The position numbers were made by a program, and so were the translations under genes. From contig MBRE01000019.1 of NCBI GenBank assembly GCA_001698425.1, positions 1-35,263 on the forward strand: 35,263 bases of DNA. The letters run 5' to 3'. Position 1 is the stretch's first letter. Each line of letters opens with the position of its first letter. Source of the DNA: Oscillatoriales cyanobacterium USR001. GTDB lineage: Bacteria; Cyanobacteriota; Cyanobacteriia; Cyanobacteriales; Microcoleaceae. The notes beneath the pieces were generated by a model that saw only the letters and a list, made by a program, of their open reading frames with translations, was not told where the DNA came from and did not search any database. Shown here piece by piece: positions 7,962 through 15,549 of this stretch.

Positions 7962-8639
7962 ATGATTAATTACCAATTTCCCAGTAAATTAATAGTATCT
8001 TGCCAAGCGCCAAGTGATTCGCCTTTGTCCGAACCGATAGTTATTGCAGCAATGGCAGAAGCTGCGGTTAATCAAGGAGCCGCAGGGGTGAGAATTGATA
8101 CTCCTGCTCATATTGTAGCGGTGCGATCGCGAATTTCTGCACCCATTATTGGCATTTGGAAACAAGTATTACCAGGATTTGAGGTTTATATCACTCCTAG
8201 ATTTGAAGATGCAGCCGCGATCGCCGCCGCAGGAGCAGATATTATTGCCATTGATGCTACTCTCAGAAACCGTCCAAATGGAGAAACACTCAATAATTTA
8301 ATTGCCAGAATTCATAATGAATTAGGCAAACCAGTAATGGCAGATGCCGACACCATAGAAACAGCAATTAACGCAGTAGAAGCAGGAGCAGATGCAGTAG
8401 CAACAACTCTTTATGGTTATACCGCCGCTACTAAACACCTTTCTCCACCCGGCTTTGAATTATTAGCTGAGATGGTAGAAAAATTAAATGTCCCAGTGAT
8501 TTGCGAAGGTGGTATTGCCCAACCAATAATGGCAAAAAAAGCCTTAGAATTGGGAGCCTTAGCCGTTGTTGTCGGTACTGATATCACTGGCATTGATTTA
8601 AAGGTAAAAGCTTATAATTTGGTAATGGGTAATGGGTAA
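7962..8639 (+). CDS. nanE: Putative N-acetylmannosamine-6-phosphate 2-epimerase (NanE family)
   Basis: From the ATG at 7962 the protein has 225 residues and forms a TIM barrel. Family motifs include LIVSCQAPSDSPL at the N-terminus, GAAGVRIDTP, PIIGIWKQ, DIIAIDAT, KPVMADADT, TTLYGYTA and PVICEGGIAQP. The family interconverts ManNAc-6-P and GlcNAc-6-P. Residues matching the catalytic Lys (in IGIWKQ) and Glu (in VICEGGI) are present. The frame is open upstream to 7938, but those bases are heptamer repeat (TTACCAA units), so the ATG at 7962 is preferred. No other sialic acid genes are nearby, so its substrate flow in this organism is uncertain. The last codons are themselves built from GTAATGG repeats, an odd repeat-derived C-terminus. 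Confidence 0.85.
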   Translation: MINYQFPSKLIVSCQAPSDSPLSEPIVIAAMAEAAVNQGAAGVRIDTPAHIVAVRSRISAPIIGIWKQVLPGFEVYITPRFEDAAAIAAAGADIIAIDATLRNRPNGETLNNLIARIHNELGKPVMADADTIETAINAVEAGADAVATTLYGYTAATKHLSPPGFELLAEMVEKLNVPVICEGGIAQPIMAKKALELGALAVVVGTDITGIDLKVKAYNLVMGNG

Positions 8640-8650
8640 TTGCTATCAAA

Positions 8651-8710
8651 CTTCCTTCTTCCCTCTTCCCTCTTCCTTCTTCCTTCTTCCTTCTTCCTTC
8701 TTCCTTCTTT
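8651..8710. repeat. Polypyrimidine heptamer tract CTTCCTT/CTTCCCT
   Basis: About eight tandem copies of CTTCCTT or TTCCCTC lie between nanE and mrdA. A very similar tract lies upstream of ftsH at 32983-33018. The tract keeps the mrdA frame open upstream of the true start, giving a misleading low-complexity Leu/Pro/Ser extension. Confidence 0.8.
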
Positions 8711-8780
8711 AATCATTTTTTTCCGGATCGTAACACTCTTCACTAGCAAAGAGAAGAAAAAGAGCGGTTTAGGTGGAAAA

Positions 8781-10583
8781 ATGGCTAGTAATTATACTTT
8801 TAAAACTGGATCGGGACTATTTGACAAAGCAGCTATTGAAAATGCGACCCTTCGTCGTAGCAGATTATACCGAGCAATATTATTAATGCTCATTGTTACC
8901 GGTTTGCTTGGTATGCCAGTTTTTCGTTTAGCACAACTGCAAATTGTTCAAGGCGAATATAATCGGCAAAGAGCAGAAAATAACCGTATTCGCTTATTTC
9001 CTGTAGCTTCCACTAGAGGTCAAATCTTAGATCGTAATGGCAAAACATTGGCCGCAAGTCGATTGTCGCGTTCTGTATATTTATGGCCAAAAGAAAAATC
9101 CGCCAAAGAATGGCAAACCACAGCAACTCTGCTAAGTTCCATATTAAAAATACCTCAAAATGAAATCATAAAAAAATTAGAGAAAATTGGCTATAAATCT
9201 GCTATTCCAGTCCGAATTAGCCAGGATATTAACGTTGCTACTTTTCTCTCTCTTTCTGAACAAGCCGATAATTTACAGGGTATGGAAATTCGGTCAGAAT
9301 CGAGCCGTAATTATCCTAATAATGAATTAGCTGGGCACGTTTTAGGTTACATTGGTGAAGCTTCTTTAGAACAGATTAAAGCTAATCCCAAGTATCCAAT
9401 GGGGATGGTTGTCGGTCAAATGGGAGTTGAAAGAATAGCTAATTCTACACTAGAAGGCGTGTGGGGAAATCGATTAATTGAGGTCAATGCTAAGGGTGAG
9501 GAATTAGAGGAATTGGGAGTAATTTCTCCTACTGCTGGCAAACCGGTGAAGTTAACATTAGATTTGGAGATGCAGAAAACTGCTGAGAAATATCTGGGTG
9601 AACGTCTGGGGGCAGTTGTGGCTTTGGATGTTAAAACGGGGGCAGTTTTAGCATTAGCGAGTTGGCCAAATTTTGATCCAAATATTTTTACTCGTAAGGT
9701 GACAAAAAAAGAATGGGATCGTCTTCAAGGTGAAGATAAACCTTTCTTAAATCGTGCTTTACAAGGCTATCCTGCTGGTAGCACTTTTAAAATTGTTACG
9801 TCTACCGCTGGGATGCAGTCAGGTAAATTTACTCCTGATTCAACTTTGTTTAGTTCGGCTTCTATTACTATTGGTGGTATATCTTTTAATGAACATGGTG
9901 CTGGTTATGGTACTATTGGATTTCGTGATGCTTTAGCCTACAGTAGTAATACATTTTTTTATCAAGTAGGTATGGCTGCGGGGCCGGAACAAATGTCTAA
10001 ATGGGGTCGAGAATTGGGGATTGGCGGTTCAATTAATTTAAAATTATTGGGTTTAGATGGGGCGAATCATGGTCAAATTCCGACACCGGCACAGAAACAG
10101 AAAATGTATGGAGAAGATTGGTATGTTGGTGATACAGTAACGATGGCAATTGGTCAGGGTTTAGTGTTAGTAACTCCCTTAGAATTGGCGGTGATGGTGT
10201 CGACTGTGGCGAATGGTGGTTGGCGGGTACAGCCACATTTGTTGGTTTCTCAAACTAATGAGGCTAAACCGATTAAAACTGCGATCGCGCCGGAAACTTT
10301 GGATGTAATTCGCCAAGGTTTGATTGATGTTGTACTTAAAGGTACGGGGCGCGGGATGAATGATGGTTCGATTCCTTTGAGTGGTGGTAAGACTGGTACT
10401 GTGGAAATTCCAGGGCATCCAGATAATTCTATGTATGTGGGTTTTGCGCCTGCTGATAAGCCAGAAGTTGCGATCGCGGTGATTGTTGAAGGGGGAGGAT
10501 TTGGTGCGGTTTCGGCTGCCCCTGTTGCCCATGAAGTATTTAAAACTTACTTTCAGAAGAAAGGTTTTAAACCTAAAAATTGA
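8781..10583 (+). CDS. mrdA: Penicillin-binding protein 2, peptidoglycan transpeptidase
   Basis: From the ATG at 8781, preceded by AGGTGG, the protein has 600 residues, the usual length. It has one N-terminal transmembrane helix (about residues 33-53, LMLIVTGLLGMPVFRLAQLQ). The PBP dimerisation region follows (TRGQILDRNGKTLA), then the transpeptidase domain. Active-site motifs are STFK with nucleophile Ser334, SSN in AYSSNTFFY, and KTG in SGGKTGTVE. It cross-links side-wall peptidoglycan in the periplasm, normally with RodA in the elongasome. The frame continues upstream to 8640, but that part is a polypyrimidine repeat and is not supported as coding. rodA and mreBCD are not in the window. Confidence 0.93.
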   Translation: MASNYTFKTGSGLFDKAAIENATLRRSRLYRAILLMLIVTGLLGMPVFRLAQLQIVQGEYNRQRAENNRIRLFPVASTRGQILDRNGKTLAASRLSRSVYLWPKEKSAKEWQTTATLLSSILKIPQNEIIKKLEKIGYKSAIPVRISQDINVATFLSLSEQADNLQGMEIRSESSRNYPNNELAGHVLGYIGEASLEQIKANPKYPMGMVVGQMGVERIANSTLEGVWGNRLIEVNAKGEELEELGVISPTAGKPVKLTLDLEMQKTAEKYLGERLGAVVALDVKTGAVLALASWPNFDPNIFTRKVTKKEWDRLQGEDKPFLNRALQGYPAGSTFKIVTSTAGMQSGKFTPDSTLFSSASITIGGISFNEHGAGYGTIGFRDALAYSSNTFFYQVGMAAGPEQMSKWGRELGIGGSINLKLLGLDGANHGQIPTPAQKQKMYGEDWYVGDTVTMAIGQGLVLVTPLELAVMVSTVANGGWRVQPHLLVSQTNEAKPIKTAIAPETLDVIRQGLIDVVLKGTGRGMNDGSIPLSGGKTGTVEIPGHPDNSMYVGFAPADKPEVAIAVIVEGGGFGAVSAAPVAHEVFKTYFQKKGFKPKN

Positions 10584-10599
10584 TGGTAACTTTATAATT

Positions 10600-10690
10600 G
10601 TAGTAGCGACTTTAGTCGCTTAATTTGGGAAGGAAGCGACTAAAGTCGCTACTACGAATTTAGGAAGGAAGCGACTAAAGTCGCTACTAC
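10600..10690. repeat. Three copies of a GTAGTAGCGACTTTAGTCGCT repeat
   Basis: One copy in plus orientation (10600-10620) and two inverted copies (10635-10655 and 10670-10690) are separated by short A/T-rich spacers containing AGGAAG. Each copy is partly self-complementary (AGCGAC/GTCGCT), so several hairpins are possible. The repeat sits between the convergent ends of mrdA and the next leftward gene and may end both transcripts. Confidence 0.85.
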
Positions 10691-10703
10691 AAACAAATAA
10701 CAG

Positions 10704-11543
10704 TTAACTATTACCAATAATTTTAGATTTATGCCTTTCTAAAATTATCATTTCTGACCCAATTACAGGGCTACGAGCGATGAGTTTTCCTTCAGAGTTA
10801 GTAATTTCCAGTTTCTTAAATTCTAGTTCTTGGGTTTGCTGAAACATTTTGCTAACTAACTTATCTTGTTCATCTGTCCCAACGTTATACCAGTCATCAG
10901 CAACTTTAACAGTTAAAAGACTACTGGGAAAATTAACTTGAATAGACTGAATCAAACTGCCACCAAGTTGATTGGTAATTTCAGCAACTTGCTTTTGAAT
11001 TTTTGCAATTAACTGTTGTTCTGGTGTGAGTTTTGGTGGCGGTGGCGGGATGACTTCTGCTGGTTTTACTTCTTCTGCTGCTACCGCTTCGGGTAAATTT
11101 GCGGCTGTCGATTCAGGAGATGGGCTAACAGTTATTTCTGTCGATTCGGGAGATGGACTAACAGTTATTTCTGTTGATTCAGGAGATGGACTAACAGTTA
11201 TTTCTGTTGATTCTGGGGATGAGGCAACTACTGTTTCAGGAGATTTTCCGGGTAGAATGGTGAGGATTGTTCCGATCGCCACTATAATAATTGCTGCGAT
11301 CGCGGCATTCAAAATTGTATCTGATAGCTTTTCATTCATCGATGCGGGGAGACGCGATCGCACCAAACCTACTAAACCTTGCCATGCCGAACCAAATTTG
11401 TCCAACAGACTTAGCAAAACTTTCTGCGGTTCAATTTTAGCTGCCGATGAATTGGAAGTTTTAGCCGCTTTTTGAGAAGCCGCGATCGGCTTCACCTGTG
11501 GTTCAGGTTGCTCAGATTGAGGTTGTTGTTGATCTTCTGACAT
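10704..11543 (-). CDS. Conserved-type hypothetical protein with one transmembrane helix and a Pro/Ser/Glu repeat linker
   Basis: The 279-residue protein begins with a Gln/Pro/Ser-rich cytoplasmic stretch. A single helix follows (about residues 78-98, LNAAIAAIIIVAIGTILTIL), then a tandem 11-residue repeat with core SPESTEITVSP, a proline run (PPPPP), and a C-terminal domain of about 110 residues. That domain (TPEQQLIAKIQKQVAEI, then LTVKVADDWYNVGTDEQD) looks like a small alpha/beta module. Proteins of this layout occur in cyanobacteria without assigned function, and I cannot name the family. The topology suggests a domain presented in the periplasm or lumen on a flexible stalk. It is convergent with mrdA. 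Confidence 0.7.
   Translation of the reverse strand: MSEDQQQPQSEQPEPQVKPIAASQKAAKTSNSSAAKIEPQKVLLSLLDKFGSAWQGLVGLVRSRLPASMNEKLSDTILNAAIAAIIIVAIGTILTILPGKSPETVVASSPESTEITVSPSPESTEITVSPSPESTEITVSPSPESTAANLPEAVAAEEVKPAEVIPPPPPKLTPEQQLIAKIQKQVAEITNQLGGSLIQSIQVNFPSSLLTVKVADDWYNVGTDEQDKLVSKMFQQTQELEFKKLEITNSEGKLIARSPVIGSEMIILERHKSKIIGNS
11107..11205. repeat. 33-bp in-frame tandem repeat within the linker of the hypothetical protein
   Basis: Three consecutive 33-base units start at 11107, 11140 and 11173, with a partial fourth to about 11220. They differ at only a few positions and encode the 11-residue SPESTEITVSP unit. The near identity points to recent expansion by slippage or unequal exchange. 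Confidence 0.9.
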
Positions 11544-11651
11544 TTTATTTACCTTCCAACGGGTACAAATATGCTTAAACGCGATAGATTTTTAGATGAG
11601 CCATATCTCTCAGTCTTAATTTATCATTTGATTAGTTACAGGTAAATCAAA

Positions 11652-12578
11652 ATGAACATCAATCGCCGTCAATTTTTAATTTTTGGTAGTCTGGGTACAT
11701 TAGGTTTTGGTGGATTATGGCAAACACTTCTAGGTCAAAGTGTTGAGAGTGCTAATCTTTCCGCTACTAACTTGGAGGGAGAAGGCGCGATCGCGGAATT
11801 ACCAAAAACCCCCCCTATTTTACGTTTTATCTCAGTCGCCGACACCGGCACCGGCGCAGCAGGTCAGTATGCTGTAGCTAACGCCATGACAAAATATCAT
11901 CAAGAAAATCCTTTTAATATTGTCATTCTTGCCGGTGATAATATTTATACTAATGGCGAATTTGAGAAAATTGGTGCAGTTTTTGAGAAGCCCTATCAAA
12001 ATTTATTAAAGCAGGGAGTTAAATTTTATGCCTGCCTGGGAAATCACGACATTCGCACAAATAATGGTGATTTGCAAGTTAAATATCCCGGATTTAATAT
12101 GCAAGGACGTTACTATACCTTTCGACGGGAGAAAGTGCAATTTTTTGCTTTAGATACCAACAGTAATGCCGATTGGAAAAATCAACTAATTTGGCTAAAT
12201 AAAGAATTAAGTCAGAGCGATGCACCTTGGAAAGTAGTATTTGGTCATCACCAGATTTATTCATCAGGAATTTATGGGTTAAACAAACCTTTTATTGAGA
12301 CATTAACCCCACTTTTTCAAAAGTATGGCGTGCAACTTTATATTAACGGGCACGAACATAATTACGAGCGGACGCGATCGATTAATGGCACAACTTATTT
12401 AATTTGTGGTGGTGGCGCGGGTACTCGTCCCGTTGGGCGTTCTCAATGGACAGAATATTCGGCCTCGCGGTTGAGTTTTGCCGCCTTAGATGTTTATGAC
12501 GATCGGATATTTGTGACGGGAATTGGGACAGATAATCAGGTATTCGATCGAGGTGTAATTCAATTAAAATCTGTTTAG
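11652..12578 (+). CDS. Tat-exported metallophosphoesterase (tartrate-resistant acid phosphatase-like)
   Basis: The 308-residue protein starts with a twin-arginine signal, MNINRRQFLIFGSLGTLGFG. The calcineurin-like phosphoesterase motifs follow in order: ADTGTGA (Asp), LAGDNIY, CLGNHDIR, VFGHHQIY and INGHEHNYER. All expected metal ligands are present, so it should be an active binuclear metallophosphatase acting outside the cytoplasm on phosphate esters. The fold order resembles purple acid phosphatases of the TRAP type rather than PhoA, PhoD or PhoX. The gene is followed 8 bases later by the ATPase gene and may share its transcript, but no functional link is evident. The specific substrate is unknown. 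Confidence 0.85.
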   Translation: MNINRRQFLIFGSLGTLGFGGLWQTLLGQSVESANLSATNLEGEGAIAELPKTPPILRFISVADTGTGAAGQYAVANAMTKYHQENPFNIVILAGDNIYTNGEFEKIGAVFEKPYQNLLKQGVKFYACLGNHDIRTNNGDLQVKYPGFNMQGRYYTFRREKVQFFALDTNSNADWKNQLIWLNKELSQSDAPWKVVFGHHQIYSSGIYGLNKPFIETLTPLFQKYGVQLYINGHEHNYERTRSINGTTYLICGGGAGTRPVGRSQWTEYSASRLSFAALDVYDDRIFVTGIGTDNQVFDRGVIQLKSV

Positions 12579-12586
12579 GTTAAAAC

Positions 12587-13858
12587 ATGAAAGTTAAACG
12601 ATTGACAATCAACTCATTTCGAGGAATAGACAATCTAACACTGGAATTTAACCCTGATGAGCCGATACTAATTATTGGCATAAATGGTGTGGGAAAATCG
12701 AGTATCTTGGACTGTATTGCCATTTTTTTGTACCGATTACTTTATTTAATTCAATTCCCTAATATTTCTGCGGAAGATGACAGTCTAAAACGGCATTTTT
12801 TTCGTGTACGGGATATCAAAAATGGATGTAAAGAGACAAGAAATGAAATTACAATTGAACTTTCTAGCTCAGAAGAAATTACTTGGTCTGTAACGAAAGA
12901 AGATAGCGGAAATGAAAACTCAGAAGGCATGGAAAAGTTACAAGAAGCAGCCAAAAACATACATGATCAGTGGAAAAGCAGTTCTCAAGCCAACATACCA
13001 CTAGCAGTTTACTACCCAACTAATCGTAGTGTTCTTAAGACTCATTTGGAAATTCAGAAGGAATATTCATTTAAGCAGATAGATGCCTACGATCGAGCGC
13101 TAGATGGAATACAAATTAACTTCGACAGCTTCTTTAAATGGTTTAGATATTTGGAAGATGTGGAGAATGAAGAATTGCGGGATAATTCAGGTAATTTTAA
13201 TAGAACCCTAGAAGCAGTAAGACAGGCTATTTATTCACTAATACCCGCTTTCTCAAATTTGCGCGTCAAACGGAATCCCCTCAGAATGACTGTCATAAAA
13301 CAAGGTCAAGAACTGATTATAAATCAACTATCTGACGGTGAAAAATGCTTGCTGGCAATAGTGGGAGATTTGGCAATACGATTAGCAATTGCTAACCCAG
13401 GTTTAGAAAATCCACTTGAAGGCAGTGCAGTTGTTTTGATTGATCAAATAGAATTACATCTTCACCCAAAATGGCAACGAGAAATTATTCCCGCTTTAAC
13501 TAGAACATTTCCTAATTGCCAATTTATTATTACCACTCATTCACCTCAAGTCATTAGTCAAATTAAACCTGATGGTATCTACATTTTAGAGGCAACACCT
13601 GAAGGAATAGTCGCTAAACAACCAGAAAGTTCCTTCGGTAGAGATAGTAATCGTATTCTTGAAGACGTGATGGGTGTCCCAGCAAGGCCACAAGAAATAA
13701 AGGATAATCTTCGCCAACTTTTTAGACTGATAGATGCGGGAAATCTTGATGCTGCGAAGGAATTACGCCAACAGATAGAAGAAGAAATTGGCAGAGATGA
13801 ATCGGAATTTGTCAGGGCAGATATATTGATGCGACGGAAGGAAATTATTGGCAGATGA
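12587..13858 (+). CDS. PtuA-like AAA/ABC ATPase of a Septu-type pair, with Walker B Glu replaced by Gln
   Basis: The 423-residue protein has the RecF/SMC-like ATPase layout. Walker A is GINGVGKSS (residues 31-39), the signature is LSDGEK near residue 250, Walker B is VVLIDQIELHLHP with Asp286, and the H-loop is ITTHSPQVI. A helical C-terminal part ends FVRADILMRRKEI. In family members the residue after the Walker B Asp is normally the catalytic Glu; here it is Gln287 (codon CAA). The stop codon overlaps the ATG of a ptuB-like HNH reading frame (ATGA), the usual layout of PtuA-PtuB in Septu and in retron-associated PtuAB systems. No reverse transcriptase or ncRNA was found, so a Septu-type defence pair is preferred. 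An independent ATPase is the alternative. The partner gene is broken. Confidence 0.75.
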   Translation: MKVKRLTINSFRGIDNLTLEFNPDEPILIIGINGVGKSSILDCIAIFLYRLLYLIQFPNISAEDDSLKRHFFRVRDIKNGCKETRNEITIELSSSEEITWSVTKEDSGNENSEGMEKLQEAAKNIHDQWKSSSQANIPLAVYYPTNRSVLKTHLEIQKEYSFKQIDAYDRALDGIQINFDSFFKWFRYLEDVENEELRDNSGNFNRTLEAVRQAIYSLIPAFSNLRVKRNPLRMTVIKQGQELIINQLSDGEKCLLAIVGDLAIRLAIANPGLENPLEGSAVVLIDQIELHLHPKWQREIIPALTRTFPNCQFIITTHSPQVISQIKPDGIYILEATPEGIVAKQPESSFGRDSNRILEDVMGVPARPQEIKDNLRQLFRLIDAGNLDAAKELRQQIEEEIGRDESEFVRADILMRRKEIIGR

Positions 13859-14130
13859 AATATATTAAAAAGGGTGAAGAACCAAAAGATTTTACAGATT
13901 AGAAAGCACTAGAAAGCGATGACTGGAAACCTAATTGGGATAACTTTCAAGTACCAGAAAAATCAAATCTTCATAAAGCATTGCTGAAAGAACAGGGTTT
14001 TATTTGTTGCTACTGTGAGATGCGAATCAGCGAAAAAGAAAGCCATATCGAACATTTAAAGCCTCGCAAAACCTATCCAGAGAAAGCGCTTTTATACTGT
14101 AATCGCTTACTACATAAAAAACTACTTTAA
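13855..14130 (+). pseudogene. Decayed ptuB-like HNH endonuclease (TIGR02646-like) with in-frame stop and missing 3' half
   Basis: The ATG at 13855 overlaps the ATPase stop. The frame reads MKYIKKGEEPKDFTD, then TAG at 13900-13902. It continues open in the same frame as KALESDDWKPNWDNFQ, KALLKEQGFICCYCEMRI and SHIEHLKPRKTYPEKALLY, and ends at TAA (14128-14130). The MKYIKKG opening, the CCYCE zinc or structural cysteines and the HIEH nuclease motif are those of the TIGR02646/PtuB HNH family. In relatives the position of the stop is usually Trp after FxD, so a single TGG to TAG change is the likely lesion. Relatives are roughly twice this length; the part after the NLL-like RLLHKK is gone. It ends 3 bases before the convergent methylase gene, suggesting a rearrangement junction. 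Confidence 0.8.
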
Positions 14131-14133
14131 TAT

Positions 14134-14961
14134 TTAATATGAAATTATTAAAACCTCAGCAACTTTCCCGCGAAGTTTACCCTTAGAATTAATCGCCCTT
14201 GCTGCTAATATAGGCTTAATCTTAAACCCACTATATAACTCTCGGATAAACTCACAATCAGAATTAGACAATAATACTTTTACCCCACGACTAGCCAGAG
14301 TTACAAAAACATCTCTCAACTTAACTTGATCGTCTTTGGTAAAAGAATCGCGACTATAAGAAGTAAAATAACTGGTATCATTAATCGGAAAATACGGCGG
14401 ATCGAAATAAACAAAATCTTCTGCACTATTGGCATAATGCAGCACATCTTCAAAAGGTCGTTTTTCAATAGTTACTGATTGCAATAAAGTTGATACTGAC
14501 CTCAGTAAATCGGCATTACAAATCATCGGATTTTTGTATTTCCCGATCGGCACATTAAACTCACCCTTAGAATTTTCCCGATATAATCCATTAAAACAAG
14601 TCTTGTTAAGATAAATCAAACGCGCCGCCCTTTCTATATCTTTTTTGCAGGAATACGATCGCACATCATAATAATACTCTTTATTATGTCTTAACTCATG
14701 TTTCTTTAAATAGGTAATTAACTCCTCAACCCGATCTTTAACGCAACAATAAGTATTAATCAAATCAGCATTAATATCCGTTAAAACTGCCGATTTAGGC
14801 TGCAAATGAAAAAAGACAGCCCCACCACCCAAAAAAGGCTCATAATAATTTGTAAATTGCTTAGGAAAATGCTGTGAATATTGCGGAATTAACCTACTTT
14901 TTCCCCCCGCCCATTTAAGAAACGGACGGGGTAAGATTTGAGATTGAGAAGAATTTAACAT
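14134..14961 (-). CDS. Dam-family DNA adenine N6-methyltransferase (D12 class)
   Basis: The 275-residue protein carries the alpha-class motifs in order: FLKWAGGKSRLIPQ at the N-terminus (AdoMet region), YYEPFLGGGAVFF (FxGxG), the variable target recognition part around CFNGLYRENSKGEFNVP, and YFDPPYFP with the catalytic DPPY. It should methylate adenine in a short site. The Dam/DpnM-like N-terminus and GLYREN...FNVPIG motif fit GATC methylases, including solitary DmtA-type enzymes of cyanobacteria. GATC is the core of the HIP1 octamer abundant here. No restriction endonuclease gene is adjacent. It is convergent with the broken ptuB, with 3 bases between stops, so it is either a solitary housekeeping methylase or a leftover of a defence cluster. 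Confidence 0.88.
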   Translation of the reverse strand: MLNSSQSQILPRPFLKWAGGKSRLIPQYSQHFPKQFTNYYEPFLGGGAVFFHLQPKSAVLTDINADLINTYCCVKDRVEELITYLKKHELRHNKEYYYDVRSYSCKKDIERAARLIYLNKTCFNGLYRENSKGEFNVPIGKYKNPMICNADLLRSVSTLLQSVTIEKRPFEDVLHYANSAEDFVYFDPPYFPINDTSYFTSYSRDSFTKDDQVKLRDVFVTLASRGVKVLLSNSDCEFIRELYSGFKIKPILAARAINSKGKLRGKVAEVLIISY

Positions 14962-14997
14962 GGCTTTTTAAATAAATGTCTTATAATAACGTAGTAG

Positions 14998-15180
14998 ATT
15001 GTAGCGTCGAAGGTTTCCTCTCTCTCACCACCCAAACTCAACCATTGCTCCGGCAACTTAGGGGCCGCCGCAGAAATTGACCCCAATTTTGCCATTTTAC
15101 TCAAAGATGTTAATTTCCTGGGTAGACTTACCACTAGAAGAAGGTGTAAACTTATTAAAGATCAAAGTATGAATGTTTAA
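14998..15180 (+). other. Open stretch of 60 codons without a start, possible gene remnant
   Basis: Between the methylase and ycf33 one frame is open from about 14998 to TAA at 15178-15180. It includes a protein-like run SGNLGAAAEIDPNFAILLKD, but has no plausible start codon with a ribosome site. I cannot assign a family. It may be a fragment of a lost gene or chance. Confidence 0.25.
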
Positions 15181-15192
15181 CCAACTAAAACA

Positions 15193-15408
15193 ATGCAAGA
15201 ATTTTTTGAGAACGTCTCTCGCTATCCCCGTTACTTCGTTACCATTACTCTAGGAATATTCTTTTTCCTATTTGAGCAAATCAGACCATTACTGAAAAAC
15301 CCCGTAAGCGCGATCGCGCTTATTAGCTTCATCGTTGCGGCATTTATGTTTGTTACTTTCACTCTCCGCGCTATGTTGGGTTTAAGTACAGTTGGGATAA
15401 CTTTATGA
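15193..15408 (+). CDS. ycf33: Ycf33/DUF751 family small membrane protein
   Basis: The 71-residue protein matches the DUF751/Ycf33 family throughout: MQEFFENVSRYPRYF, then hydrophobic helix ITLGIFFFLFEQI, LLKNPVSAIALISFI, and FVTFTLRAMLGLS at the end. Two transmembrane helices are expected. The family is conserved in cyanobacteria and some plastids. Its function is not settled, though links to photosystem I or cyclic electron flow have been suggested. Length and start match the family. Confidence 0.9.
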   Translation: MQEFFENVSRYPRYFVTITLGIFFFLFEQIRPLLKNPVSAIALISFIVAAFMFVTFTLRAMLGLSTVGITL

Positions 15409-15549
15409 AAAATTTAAAAAAACACCTGTTTTTACGACTGAAATGTAAAGATTCAGCAAAAATAGCAATTGACTATCGCTATGTGCAGAAATTCGTGGTC
15501 TACTAAAAAAAAGAAGAATATTGAACCAAGTCTCATAGGGAGAAATAAC

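Noticed and set aside
8640..8780. 47-residue N-terminal extension of PBP2 rich in Leu, Pro and Ser
   Set aside because: It is encoded by the polypyrimidine repeat. A ribosome site and the family N-terminus support the ATG at 8781.
10179..10532. Minus-strand 117-residue frame within mrdA
   Set aside because: It lies opposite the conserved transpeptidase motifs of mrdA, and its composition (His/Arg/Asn-rich) is that of an antisense shadow.
11026..11475. Plus-strand 149-residue frame with VDSGDGLTVIS repeats
   Set aside because: It is the antisense of the 33-bp repeat region in the hypothetical protein gene; the minus frame has a sensible helix and full-length domain.
12587..14130. Interpretation as a retron Ec78-type system
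   Set aside because: No reverse transcriptase gene and no msr-msd-like inverted structure lie next to the ATPase; only the PtuAB-like part is present.
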